DNA from: Planctomycetota bacterium
GTDB taxonomy: Bacteria; Planctomycetota; Phycisphaerae; Sedimentisphaerales; Anaerobacaceae
DNA: 64,000 bases
NCBI GenBank assembly: GCA_030605475.1
Contig: JAUWIG010000011.1
Span: forward strand, 87,298 to 151,297
Reading direction: 5' to 3'
Shown: positions 17,301 through 23,690 of the stretch, piece by piece
Layout of the letters: the number at the start of each line of letters is the position of its first letter
How positions within the stretch are numbered: position 1 is the stretch's first letter
Made by a program: the position numbers and the translations under genes
The notes under the pieces: model-generated
What the model saw: only the letters and a program-made list of their open reading frames with translations
Told to the model about the DNA's origin: nothing
Database searches by the model: none

Positions 17301-17448
17301 CCGAATATGTGTGTGGTCTGGTGGTCACCACTTCGGTGTGTTCTTCGGTTGCTTCTGCAGGCGTGCACAATGTAATCGCGATAACCGGCAGGCATACAGC
17401 AATGCTTAGCCACATCCTTACTTTTGTTTTTTTCAGATTATCTTTCAT
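14386..17448 (-). CDS. Large secreted protein: transglutaminase-like domain, FN3-like repeats, dockerin, LamG
   Basis: The 1020-aa exported protein starts with a signal peptide (about 1-33). Residues about 120-240 form a transglutaminase-like cysteine hydrolase domain: NCYYCSGCQFAAAVTAVLCQ (likely nucleophile C182), GGAHRIAE (H212) and WHVYDGDE (D227). A long beta-rich region follows. Then come a FN3-like block (YYWRVRTKDDWGAWSDWSEVWSF), a paired dockerin motif (LNDNCRVNFKDFAFFAERWL and ADINHSGKADSADLDLLALH, about 634-695), and a second FN3-like block ending in TYYWRIDEKN. The C-terminal LamG/concanavalin domain (about 805-1010) contains AWYKLDEDAGETAHDSSGNG and GLIDEVRIYDYALGPDEI. It stands alone. 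A surface role in binding or cleaving cross-linked polymers is inference. Confidence 0.82.
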   Translation of the reverse strand: MKDNLKKTKVRMWLSIAVCLPVIAITLCTPAEATEEHTEVVTTRPHTYSVEVGGTLDEFNTADYLEAPFLGDDPNRGYKRLESKFQPNEYLIIENISGTNIVNPRIVINERRDWYSADDIVDSVLKSGMTDAEKAMAIWTFTTSIEVQCHDNDRRVGPGSTGTNTELANPVKWANCYYCSGCQFAAAVTAVLCQKAGFPAADTRTVSMGGAHRIAETRHDGDWHVYDGDERMFHLENDSTTPASYDDIAANPILCDRTHGGGFASTGLKKRGYQYENNTKNITEFPDIEPYLSTMAMTLRPGEKFQWNWSHIGKWRYGANERGHPELEPYQLTNGEMTYEPNLSAGAFPHGTFEDVNIHPVLGGDLLWQLEPIAAGAPGHVVYEVNTPYPVVGGRVGGKFFRNTVSDECRIYISVYEPNNWIEVWSQTNTGVAEQIEIDIDTNLAPLLTPAIYQYFVKFELESQAEPNDAFMKEIYIETDVQMSGTALPSLSVGTNNVAYSDESEPSAPVRLTHGWSESSATSPPLPPTGPVTPIDGSRMPLVLLNKLEWIPATDTDGSITDYHIQVSPRPDMLHPICPNFDRIIFSSNPEWDVPDEWSWLLDDHTYYWRVRTKDDWGAWSDWSEVWSFTATERLDGDLNDNCRVNFKDFAFFAERWLDDSCSASDWCGGADINHSGKADSADLDLLALHWLDMLVPGQASNPNPAHPATGLGQDIDLSWTAGYCTTSHDVYFGTDFNDVNEANDSWPVATGPEDPNVYKGNQEPNSYDPGTLELHTTYYWRIDEKNVNGTTTGDVWRFTTLSIVAWYKLDEDAGETAHDSSGNGFDGTILNNVVAWAPTGGKINGAADFNDSGFWQQIEIPTTGMTTTAGTVALWANLSSEGQVGTRMFFGTKNNTGNRIHFYMDLAYTNLHLGLGGAYKLHANITTLEVETWYHIALTWAEGDTPGAGDYHVYVDANDMATGTYSGLNTLSTTANIGNYGSSSTGDRCWAFHGLIDEVRIYDYALGPDEIQELYESAP

Positions 17449-17865
17449 CTTAACTCTCGCTCCTGATACTTATTTTGAATATTGTGCCATAAACAAACCA
17501 TTATACCAAAATCCCAAACAATTGACAAGGAAAAGTCTTGCAAAGATTAAACAAGGCAAAGAGAGAGGCAAGGACAGCTATTGGGGTCTCCTACGACTGC
17601 AAATGTAGAGTGTACCGGCAAGAAAGAGTTTTGGAAGAGACATCGTTTTGCAAAAGGGAGCCCCGTTTTGCGAAAAAAGAACGCAAAATGGGAACCCAAA
17701 AAAATGCTTGTTTTTAATACAAAGATAAGCATAATGCTAAAATATAGCGTAGGGATGATAATGTTCTCATTTTGCAATTTATCGCAAAACGGGGTCTTAA
17801 TGTATAGCAGATACGCCAAATGCTATTAAGGAGATAGGCACATAACCGTTTCAAATGAAACTATT
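17449..17865. other. Gene-free stretch with palindromic repeats
   Basis: Between the large secreted gene and the DUF2344 gene lie repeat units of the 'GTTTTGCRA / GGGGYCCC' family: CCCCGTTTTGCGAAAAAAGA and GCAAAATGGGAACCC (17661-17698), then CATTTTGCAATTTATCGCAA and AACGGGGTCT (17768-17797). A weak AAGGAGATAGG lies at 17828-17838. No gene was seen. Confidence 0.55.
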
Positions 17866-18600
17866 TTGGTGCTGATTAAATTCAAAGTCCGGGGCAATTT
17901 GAGGTTTCTGTCGCACGCTGAAATGATCAAGGTTTTTCAGCGAGCCTGTGTTCGAGCGGGTATAAAAGCTGAATACACTCAGGGTTTTAATCCTCGTCCA
18001 AAGCTGTCTTTGCCTTTGCCGAGAAGTGTCGGGGTTGAGTCGGATGATGATTTACTGTGTCTTCGGGTGTCCTGTGACCCGGACGAGTCGCGAGTCGCGA
18101 ATTGCGAGTCACAAATTAAGGCCGGACTTTCTAGCCAGCTGCCTGAGGGTTGTGAACTGCTTTCGGTCAGTATTGCCAAAGCAAAGACCTCGTTTCAGCC
18201 AAGTGCAGCTACGTATGTGCTTGTCCTGCACCAATTAGGCGCGAGCCTAAGCTCAATTGGTGCGGGACGGCAGGAGTATCTTAACGAAAAGTTAAAAGCT
18301 ACGATTAAGCGTTTGTTGGAAAGTGAAAGTCTTAATCTCCAGCGGCGGGACGAAAAAAAATCGAAATTCAGAAATGTCGATGTTAGACCTTTCTTGAAAT
18401 CAATTGAATTTGATAATAAAGGCAGGGGCCCCAACCGCAGTAAAGAGCGTTTGGGAACCCGTATAACTGTTGAATGCAAAATCAGTTCGGCGGGCTCGAT
18501 ACGGATTGACGAGATTTTGAAGCTGCTGGAACTGGATGTAGAAAAGTTGGCGGCACCGATTAGGCGAACGAGCATTCAATGGCAGGTTAGTGAATTGTGA
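17866..18600 (+). CDS. DUF2344/TIGR03936 radical-SAM-linked protein
   Basis: The 244-aa protein matches TIGR03936: IKFKVRGNLRFLSHAEMIKVFQRACVRAGIKAEYTQGFNPRPKLSLPLPRSVGVES (as successive blocks) and a C-terminal VEKLAAPIRRTSIQW. These proteins are usually fused to, or next to, a TIGR03960 radical SAM protein and lie before RNase E/G. Here RNase G follows but the radical SAM partner is absent from the window. Starts TTG 17866 and GTG 17869 are both possible; neither has a close ribosome site. The middle carries two palindromic DNA units (18224-18267, 18425-18460) that encode non-family residues (HQLGASLSSIGAG and GPNRSKERLG). The function is not firmly known. Confidence 0.85.
   Translation: MVLIKFKVRGNLRFLSHAEMIKVFQRACVRAGIKAEYTQGFNPRPKLSLPLPRSVGVESDDDLLCLRVSCDPDESRVANCESQIKAGLSSQLPEGCELLSVSIAKAKTSFQPSAATYVLVLHQLGASLSSIGAGRQEYLNEKLKATIKRLLESESLNLQRRDEKKSKFRNVDVRPFLKSIEFDNKGRGPNRSKERLGTRITVECKISSAGSIRIDEILKLLELDVEKLAAPIRRTSIQWQVSEL
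18224..18267 (+). repeat. Nested palindrome in frame inside the DUF2344 gene
   Basis: The outer arms are TCCTGCACCAATT (18224-18236) and AATTGGTGCGGGA (18255-18267), 12 of 13 bases paired. Inside is a second hairpin, AGGC-GCGA-GCCT. It encodes about 14 residues without interrupting the frame. Confidence 0.8.
18425..18460 (+). repeat. GGGGCCCCAA-type palindrome in frame inside the DUF2344 gene
   Basis: The arms GGGGCCCCAACCGC and GCGTTTGGGAACCC pair at 11 of 14 positions. The same unit occurs between genes at 14298 and 23580, so it is an interspersed repeat that has become coding here. Confidence 0.7.
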
Positions 18601-18628
18601 ATCAAACCACAAGACACGAGGTAAAACA

Positions 18629-20170
18629 ATGGCAAGAGAGATGCTTGTAAATGTGGCGGAGAGCGAGGAGTGCAGAGTAGCGGTAGTGGAGGATGGTTCG
18701 CTTGAAGAGCTGTATGTAGAAAGGGCGAGTCTGAGCAGCCATGTCAGCAATATTTACAAAGGAAAGGTCGTAAATATCGAATCCGGCATACAGGCGGCAT
18801 TTATAGACTTTGGCACAGGCAAGAATGGTTTTCTTCACATCAGCGACCTGCACCCTCGGTATTTTTCCGGGGCCGGCAGTTTCGATGAGCGTCATCGGGA
18901 TAACGAAAGCATTGGGCGGAAGAAATCGTTGAAGAAACGGCGGCCTATCCAGAGTTGTCTGCATAAAGGCCAGGAGGTCATTATTCAGGTAACAAAGGAA
19001 GGGATGGATACCAAGGGGCCGACCCTTAGCACATACCTTGCTTTGCCCGGTAAGTACCTGGTTATGATGCCATGGATGCGAAAGCACGGAGTTTCACACA
19101 AGATTGAAGATGAGGATGAGCGTAAGAGACTGCGCCAAATTCTTGAAGAAAGCAGACCGCCTAAGAAGATGGGCTTTATTATCAGAACAGCAGGACAGGG
19201 ATGCTCAAAAAAGGATATTCAAAACGACTTGAGATATCTTGTGCGATTGTGGAGGTCCATTGAAAAACGAATAGAAAAGGAAAAAGCACCCTGTGAGATT
19301 TATCAGGAATCGGATTTGGTCATTCGGGCGCTGAGGGATGTTTTTAACAGTAAGATAAGCAAAATAATATGTGATTCAGAAAAGGTGTTTCGCAAGATAA
19401 GGGACTTTCTTTCCGTAGCTACGCCGCGTTTGAAACGAAGGGTAGTATATTATGATGGCAAAGTTCCGCTGTTTCACAAATACCAGATTGAGGATGAAAT
19501 CGCTAAAGTTCAATCCCGCACGGTAGAACTTAAAGGCGGTGGTTCGATTGTAATAGAGCAAACCGAGGCATTGGTCTCGATAGATGTCAATAGCGGTCGA
19601 TACCGCAAGCAGCAAAGTGCCGAACAGACTGCTTACAAAATCAATATGGAGGCGGCGACTGAAATCGCCCGCCAACTTAGACTCCGAGACCTTGGGGGTT
19701 TGATAGTTTGCGATTTTATTGATATGCGCAGCGAGAAACACCGCAGGAGTATAGAAAAAGCTTTCCGGGCGGCCGCCAAAGCTGACCGGGCCCGTTCGAA
19801 AATATTGAGGATAAGTAAGTTCGGCGTAGTAGAAATGACGCGCCAGAGAATGCGACCTTCACTGCAGTCCAGCACCTATCTGGCATGTCCGCATTGCGGC
19901 GGTACAGGCGTTATTAAAAGCCATGAATCATTGGCTATTGAGATTATTCGGTTGTTGAATCTTTCAGCGTCAAATGACCAAATTAAGCGAGTTGAGTTGT
20001 TTGCGTCTCCGGAAGTCGCTGATTACCTGCAGAATGCCAGGAGAGCCGCGATTGTAAATATAGAGCAGCTCAGCAATAAGCGCTTTATTATTCATTCCTC
20101 GCCGAATTATATTGGCGAAAAACACGATTTGGTCTGTTATAACGAGCGGGGAAGCGTAGTAAAGCTATAG
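18629..20170 (+). CDS. rng: Ribonuclease E/G family protein (RNase G-like)
   Basis: This 513-aa endoribonuclease for RNA decay and rRNA maturation has an N-terminal S1 domain (IYKGKVVNIESGIQAAFIDFGTGKNGFLHISDL) with an inserted basic stretch (RHRDNESIGRKKSLKKRRP). The catalytic region has the metal-binding aspartates in VSIDVNSGRYRKQ and VCDFIDMRSEKHRRSIE, then the RMRPSLQSS block. The zinc-link motif is CPHCGGTG. There is no long RNase E scaffold tail, so it is RNase G-like. ATG 18629 was chosen (GAGG before it); the GTG at 18590 overlaps the upstream stop and lacks a ribosome site. It follows the DUF2344 gene closely. Confidence 0.93.
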   Translation: MAREMLVNVAESEECRVAVVEDGSLEELYVERASLSSHVSNIYKGKVVNIESGIQAAFIDFGTGKNGFLHISDLHPRYFSGAGSFDERHRDNESIGRKKSLKKRRPIQSCLHKGQEVIIQVTKEGMDTKGPTLSTYLALPGKYLVMMPWMRKHGVSHKIEDEDERKRLRQILEESRPPKKMGFIIRTAGQGCSKKDIQNDLRYLVRLWRSIEKRIEKEKAPCEIYQESDLVIRALRDVFNSKISKIICDSEKVFRKIRDFLSVATPRLKRRVVYYDGKVPLFHKYQIEDEIAKVQSRTVELKGGGSIVIEQTEALVSIDVNSGRYRKQQSAEQTAYKINMEAATEIARQLRLRDLGGLIVCDFIDMRSEKHRRSIEKAFRAAAKADRARSKILRISKFGVVEMTRQRMRPSLQSSTYLACPHCGGTGVIKSHESLAIEIIRLLNLSASNDQIKRVELFASPEVADYLQNARRAAIVNIEQLSNKRFIIHSSPNYIGEKHDLVCYNERGSVVKL

Positions 20171-20292
20171 GTTCGGCTACTGTGATGAGTGTATAATTAA
20201 AAAGTAGATAGGGTAGGAATAACTTACCTGTAGTGTTATGGACTGGTTATCAAGCTCGGAAATATGTTATTCTAAAGCCAGGAGCCAGTAGG

Positions 20293-20595
20293 ATGCTGAC
20301 GCAAAAAAAAGTGATGAAAATTTTAAGGAAAGAACTTCCATATTTTGTCTCTGAATATGGTGTAAAAAGAATAGGTCTGTTTGGCTCATATGCAAAAGGG
20401 CTACCAGCAGGAGATAGTGATATAGATATTCTGGTGGAGTTTGACAGACCAATAGGTCTTAAGTTCGTTGAGTTTGGCGAATACCTTGAGAAACTATTAG
20501 GTAGAAAGACAGATATTCTGACCCCTGCTGGGATAAAGGGGATAAGAATCAAAAAAATTGCTGAGGACATTATGGAGCACGTCATCTATGTCTGA
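20293..20595 (+). CDS. mntA: MNT-type minimal nucleotidyltransferase antitoxin
   Basis: This 100-aa protein has the minimal nucleotidyltransferase signature GLFGSYAKGLPAGDSDIDIL (GSY then DxD) and the C-terminal PAGIKGIRIKKIAEDIM segment. In HEPN/MNT systems the MNT protein adenylylates the HepT toxin and neutralises it. The start ATG 20293 has AGGAG nearby. The upstream frame to 20233 is unlike the family. It overlaps hepT by 8 bp, a typical arrangement. Confidence 0.88.
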   Translation: MLTQKKVMKILRKELPYFVSEYGVKRIGLFGSYAKGLPAGDSDIDILVEFDRPIGLKFVEFGEYLEKLLGRKTDILTPAGIKGIRIKKIAEDIMEHVIYV

Positions 20596-20935
20596 AAGAA
20601 GAGATAGAGATTTTCTTAGTGACGGTAAGGAAGCTATTCTAAGAATAAATGCTTACATAGAAAAATTGAGTTACGAAGAGTTTCTGGAGGATATAAAAAC
20701 TCAGGATGCTGTAGTTCGTAATCTTGAAATCATAGGTGAGGCAACGAAGAATATATCTGAAGAATTAAAAATAAGATATCCACAATTGCCTTGGAAAGAC
20801 TTGGCAGGAGTAAGAGATAAGCTGATACACCATTACTTTGGTGTAAATCTTGACATCGTATGGAATATAGTTAAAAAAGAGTTGCCTGAAATCGTCTTGC
20901 GATTTGAAGAAATCTTAAAAATTGAAATCGATTGA
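20588..20935 (+). CDS. hepT: HepT-like HEPN-domain ribonuclease toxin (DUF86)
   Basis: This 115-aa HEPN protein has the RNase motif R-x4-H-x-Y in VRDKLIHHYFGVN and the DUF86 blocks QDAVVRNLEIIGEATKNIS and LPWKDLAGVRDKLIHHYFG. It cleaves RNA when not modified by its MNT partner. The genes overlap, which indicates translational coupling. The pair lies between rng and an orphan HsdR-N-like gene, in a small accessory patch that separates two housekeeping blocks. Confidence 0.88.
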   Translation: MSERRDRDFLSDGKEAILRINAYIEKLSYEEFLEDIKTQDAVVRNLEIIGEATKNISEELKIRYPQLPWKDLAGVRDKLIHHYFGVNLDIVWNIVKKELPEIVLRFEEILKIEID

Positions 20936-21083
20936 AGAATTCAATGATACTTAGGCAGTGGAAGCCATAGTATTTGCAGTATTTGTCGAATTGTTAGGCC
21001 GTATATAAGTTAAACTGCGAAGAATAGCGTTTTCAATTCATCAGATTTGGAGTAATAATTGTGAACCACGAAAGGAGGGCAAA

Positions 21084-21944
21084 ATGGGTCGCACTGCAAT
21101 AGACAAAAATGTGCGTCGCGCAGTTCTTGATGCTCGCCGTATGATCCAGGAAGCAGAAAAAAACGATTGCAATGAAGCGGAAACACGCCGTCGTATCGAA
21201 AGAATCTTTGAATCTCTCATGGGATATGATGTCTTCGAGCACTTATCGCGAGAACGTGCAGTTAGAGGAGCAGGTGAAACTGAACACGTTGACTTTGCAA
21301 TACAACTTGGACAAGGTGAAAAAGCTAAACCGGTAATAATGCTTGAAATCAAACGGGTGAACGTGGAATTATCCCGAAAACATCTCAAGCAAGTCTCATC
21401 GTACGCGATAAATGCAGGATGTGAATGGATTTTATTAACCAATAGTAGAGAGTGGAAGCTTTATCATGTATCCTTTGGTCAACCTCCAGTAACGAAACTC
21501 ATTCATTCTTGGAATATTCTTACGGACGATGTTTCGGTTCTTGCAAAACGTTTCGAACTAATCTCCTTCAAAAGCGTAAGGAAAGGTACTCTTGATGAAG
21601 TTTGGGAAAAGACAAACGTACTTACTCCTCGCAATCTTCTCCAGGCCGTGCTGTCCGAGGATTCGATAAAACTTCTCAGACGAGAGTTAAGAAAGGAATC
21701 AGGAGTTCTTCTTTCTCCTGAGGACATTTTATCTGGTATCCGCCGACTGCTCAATGAAACAGCGCTCACTGAGTTAGAAAATGTGCGAGTATCTTTACCT
21801 GAGCAAAAACGACGGGGGAGAAGAAAGAAGGTGAAGAAAGTATCTCAAGAAACTGTAATTCCCAAGCTATCGGTTAATAAGAAAACTGGAGAATCGGAAC
21901 AAATAAAATCATCTACTGGCTCAGTTAATTCACAACAAACTTAG
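21084..21944 (+). CDS. Orphan HsdR-N-like PD-(D/E)XK nuclease-domain protein
   Basis: The 286-aa protein has a nuclease core resembling the N-terminal domain of type I restriction R subunits: an IERIFESLMGYDVF start, D70 in HVDFAI, E88 and K90 in VIMLEIKRV, and Q103-x3-Y107 in LKQVSSYA. This matches the D...ExK plus QxxxY pattern. A helical part follows (about 165-245), then a basic, low-complexity tail (KRRGRRKKVKKVS...). No helicase, HsdM or HsdS is present, so it cannot be a full restriction enzyme. Such stand-alone proteins are of unknown function, and an accessory nuclease or DNA-binding role is inference. An AAGGAGG site precedes the ATG. Confidence 0.75.
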   Translation: MGRTAIDKNVRRAVLDARRMIQEAEKNDCNEAETRRRIERIFESLMGYDVFEHLSRERAVRGAGETEHVDFAIQLGQGEKAKPVIMLEIKRVNVELSRKHLKQVSSYAINAGCEWILLTNSREWKLYHVSFGQPPVTKLIHSWNILTDDVSVLAKRFELISFKSVRKGTLDEVWEKTNVLTPRNLLQAVLSEDSIKLLRRELRKESGVLLSPEDILSGIRRLLNETALTELENVRVSLPEQKRRGRRKKVKKVSQETVIPKLSVNKKTGESEQIKSSTGSVNSQQT

Positions 21945-21955
21945 GAGTAGAGTAA

Positions 21956-22933
21956 GTGGAATTCGACCTTGACTACGCACGAAAAGTAATCGAAGCGGAA
22001 GCTGAGGCCATAAGGTCTATTACGCCGATTGTTGATGCTTCTTTTGCCGGAGCTGTGGAGATGATTTATAACTGCAGCGGCTCGGTAATCGTAAGTGGCA
22101 TCGGCAAAGCGGGTATCATTGGGCAGAAGATAAGCGCAACTTTGGCATCGACCGGCACACCGAGTCATTTTCTCCATCCTGCTGAAGCCGTTCATGGTGA
22201 CCTGGGCAGGTTGCGTAAAAACGATATAGTGATTGTTCTAAGCTATGGCGGTGAAACGGACGAGGTTACTCTGCTGATAAATTTGGTCAAGCAATTGGAG
22301 ATTAAGCTGATAGCGCTCACCAGCGATAGCGATTCGACTTTGAGCAAGCACAGCGACGTGGTGCTGTGTATGGGACAGATGAGCGAGGCTTGTCCGCTTG
22401 GCGCTGCTCCGAGCGTTTCTACTACTTGTATGCTGGCTGTTGGTGATGCACTCGCCTTTACCGTTATGAAGGCGCGTAATTTTAGTGTCGAGGATTATAT
22501 CAGATTTCATCCCGGCGGTTCGCTTGGTGCAAAGCTGATGACGGTTGAGCAATCGATGATGTTCGAACCGGGCGAAAAATTACCCATCGCAGAAGTTACT
22601 GATACAGTAAAACAATTGCTCAAAAAGACCAGTGATGTAAAACGCCACGGAGCTGTAATGGTCGTTGATAAAGACGGCAAATTAGCCGGTATAGTTACCG
22701 ATGCCGACCTTCGACGTTTGATGACGAAAAAGGGACAATCCACCTTCAAGCTCAAAGCCGGTGATGTTATGACAACCGATTGCAAAAAGATAAGAGCCGA
22801 TGCTCTTGCTGCAGAGGCAACGGCTATTTTCCATAAATACAGAATTGATGAACTACCGGTCGTTGATGGTAACAACAAACCTGTTGGCTTAATTGATGTA
22901 CAGGATATTGTAACAATAAAAGTTGTTGGGTGA
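21956..22933 (+). CDS. kdsD: Arabinose-5-phosphate isomerase (SIS plus two CBS domains)
   Basis: KdsD interconverts ribulose-5-phosphate and arabinose-5-phosphate, the first step to Kdo for lipopolysaccharide. The SIS domain shows VSGIGKAGIIGQKISATLASTGTPSHFLHPAEAVHGDLG and VLSYGGETDE (in order). Two CBS domains follow from about residue 205 (KLAGIVTDADLRR; DELPVVDGNNKPVGLIDVQDI). At 325 aa it has the full E. coli-type length. The start is GTG 21956. The stop overlaps the kdsC region by a few bases, so the two are co-translated. Confidence 0.95.
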   Translation: MEFDLDYARKVIEAEAEAIRSITPIVDASFAGAVEMIYNCSGSVIVSGIGKAGIIGQKISATLASTGTPSHFLHPAEAVHGDLGRLRKNDIVIVLSYGGETDEVTLLINLVKQLEIKLIALTSDSDSTLSKHSDVVLCMGQMSEACPLGAAPSVSTTCMLAVGDALAFTVMKARNFSVEDYIRFHPGGSLGAKLMTVEQSMMFEPGEKLPIAEVTDTVKQLLKKTSDVKRHGAVMVVDKDGKLAGIVTDADLRRLMTKKGQSTFKLKAGDVMTTDCKKIRADALAAEATAIFHKYRIDELPVVDGNNKPVGLIDVQDIVTIKVVG

Positions 22934-22937
22934 GCAG

Positions 22938-23525
22938 ATGACAGAGCAGTCGAAGGCAAATCCCGTTAGGAATTCTGAAAACGGAGACAATCTTGAAAAA
23001 GGGAAAATTTCTAACGGGGTAAACCTTGCAGACATACAAATGCTGGTCCTGGATGTTGACGGTGTTTTAACGGATGGAAATTTGATAATTGATGAAGATG
23101 GCGGCGAAAGTAAATCTTTCAGCACGCTTGATGGTCATGGGATTTGGATATGGCGAGAAGCTGGGCTGAAGGTCGCTTTTTTGAGTGGCAGGCTGTCTGA
23201 GGCAACAAGGCACCGAGCTGAGCAACTTAAAATAGACTATTGTATCCAGGACTGTCATAATAAACTGCCGGCGCTTAAGAAACTTCTTGAGCAGGTAGGT
23301 CTTTCGGCAAACAGGATAGCCTACGTTGGCGATGATTTGCTGGATTTGCCGGCAATAAAATACGTGGGGTTTGGAGTAGCTGTTGCCAATGCAGTTGATG
23401 AAGTTAAGGATATGGCTGATTATGTAACCACCCATTGTGGTGGTAGTGGCGCTGTGCGGGAAGTAATAGAATACATTCTGAGAAATACCGGCAGATGGCG
23501 GCAGATTGTGGAAGGGCATTTTTAG
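22938..23525 (+). CDS. kdsC: 3-deoxy-D-manno-octulosonate 8-phosphate phosphatase
   Basis: KdsC, a C0-type HAD phosphatase, dephosphorylates Kdo-8-phosphate. The catalytic motif is LVLDVDGVLTDG, with FLSGR and YVGDDLLDLPA as later HAD motifs. From ATG 22938 it has 195 aa, about 25 more than usual. The extra N-terminus (NPVRN ... KISNGV) is encoded exactly by a 61-bp inverted-repeat element at 22960-23020. The conserved domain begins at LADIQMLVLDVDG. It starts 4 bp after kdsD. Confidence 0.93.
   Translation: MTEQSKANPVRNSENGDNLEKGKISNGVNLADIQMLVLDVDGVLTDGNLIIDEDGGESKSFSTLDGHGIWIWREAGLKVAFLSGRLSEATRHRAEQLKIDYCIQDCHNKLPALKKLLEQVGLSANRIAYVGDDLLDLPAIKYVGFGVAVANAVDEVKDMADYVTTHCGGSGAVREVIEYILRNTGRWRQIVEGHF
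22960..23020 (+). repeat. 61-bp inverted-repeat element forming the kdsC N-terminus
   Basis: The arms ATCCCGTTAGGAATT and AAATTTCTAACGGGGT enclose a short centre. The total length of 61 bp equals the copy at 12336-12396. It is translated as part of KdsC upstream of the HAD core and keeps the frame open. Confidence 0.85.
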
Positions 23526-23552
23526 TTTTAACTTTGGTGTTAAGTTTTTGAG

Positions 23553-23662
23553 TAGACCCTGTTTTGCGAGGTATTGCAGGGGCCCCAAACGCACCTTTTT
23601 TCTGTGTTTGGGAGCGGGTCCCATTTGCAGTATTTCGCAAATGAGGCCCTGAACCCACAAAA
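23553..23662 (+). repeat. Palindromic repeat cluster between kdsC and the LptC-like gene
   Basis: CCCTGTTTTGCGAGGTATTG, GGGGCCCCAAACGCACC, TGTTTGGGAGCGGGTCCC and ATTTGCAGTATTTCGCAAAT succeed one another as partly self-complementary blocks. They match units at 14271-14352 and 17640-17800. They fill most of the 165-bp gap between the genes. Confidence 0.65.
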
Positions 23663-23690
23663 TGGGAATCCAGCTAACTAAAAGCTAATT

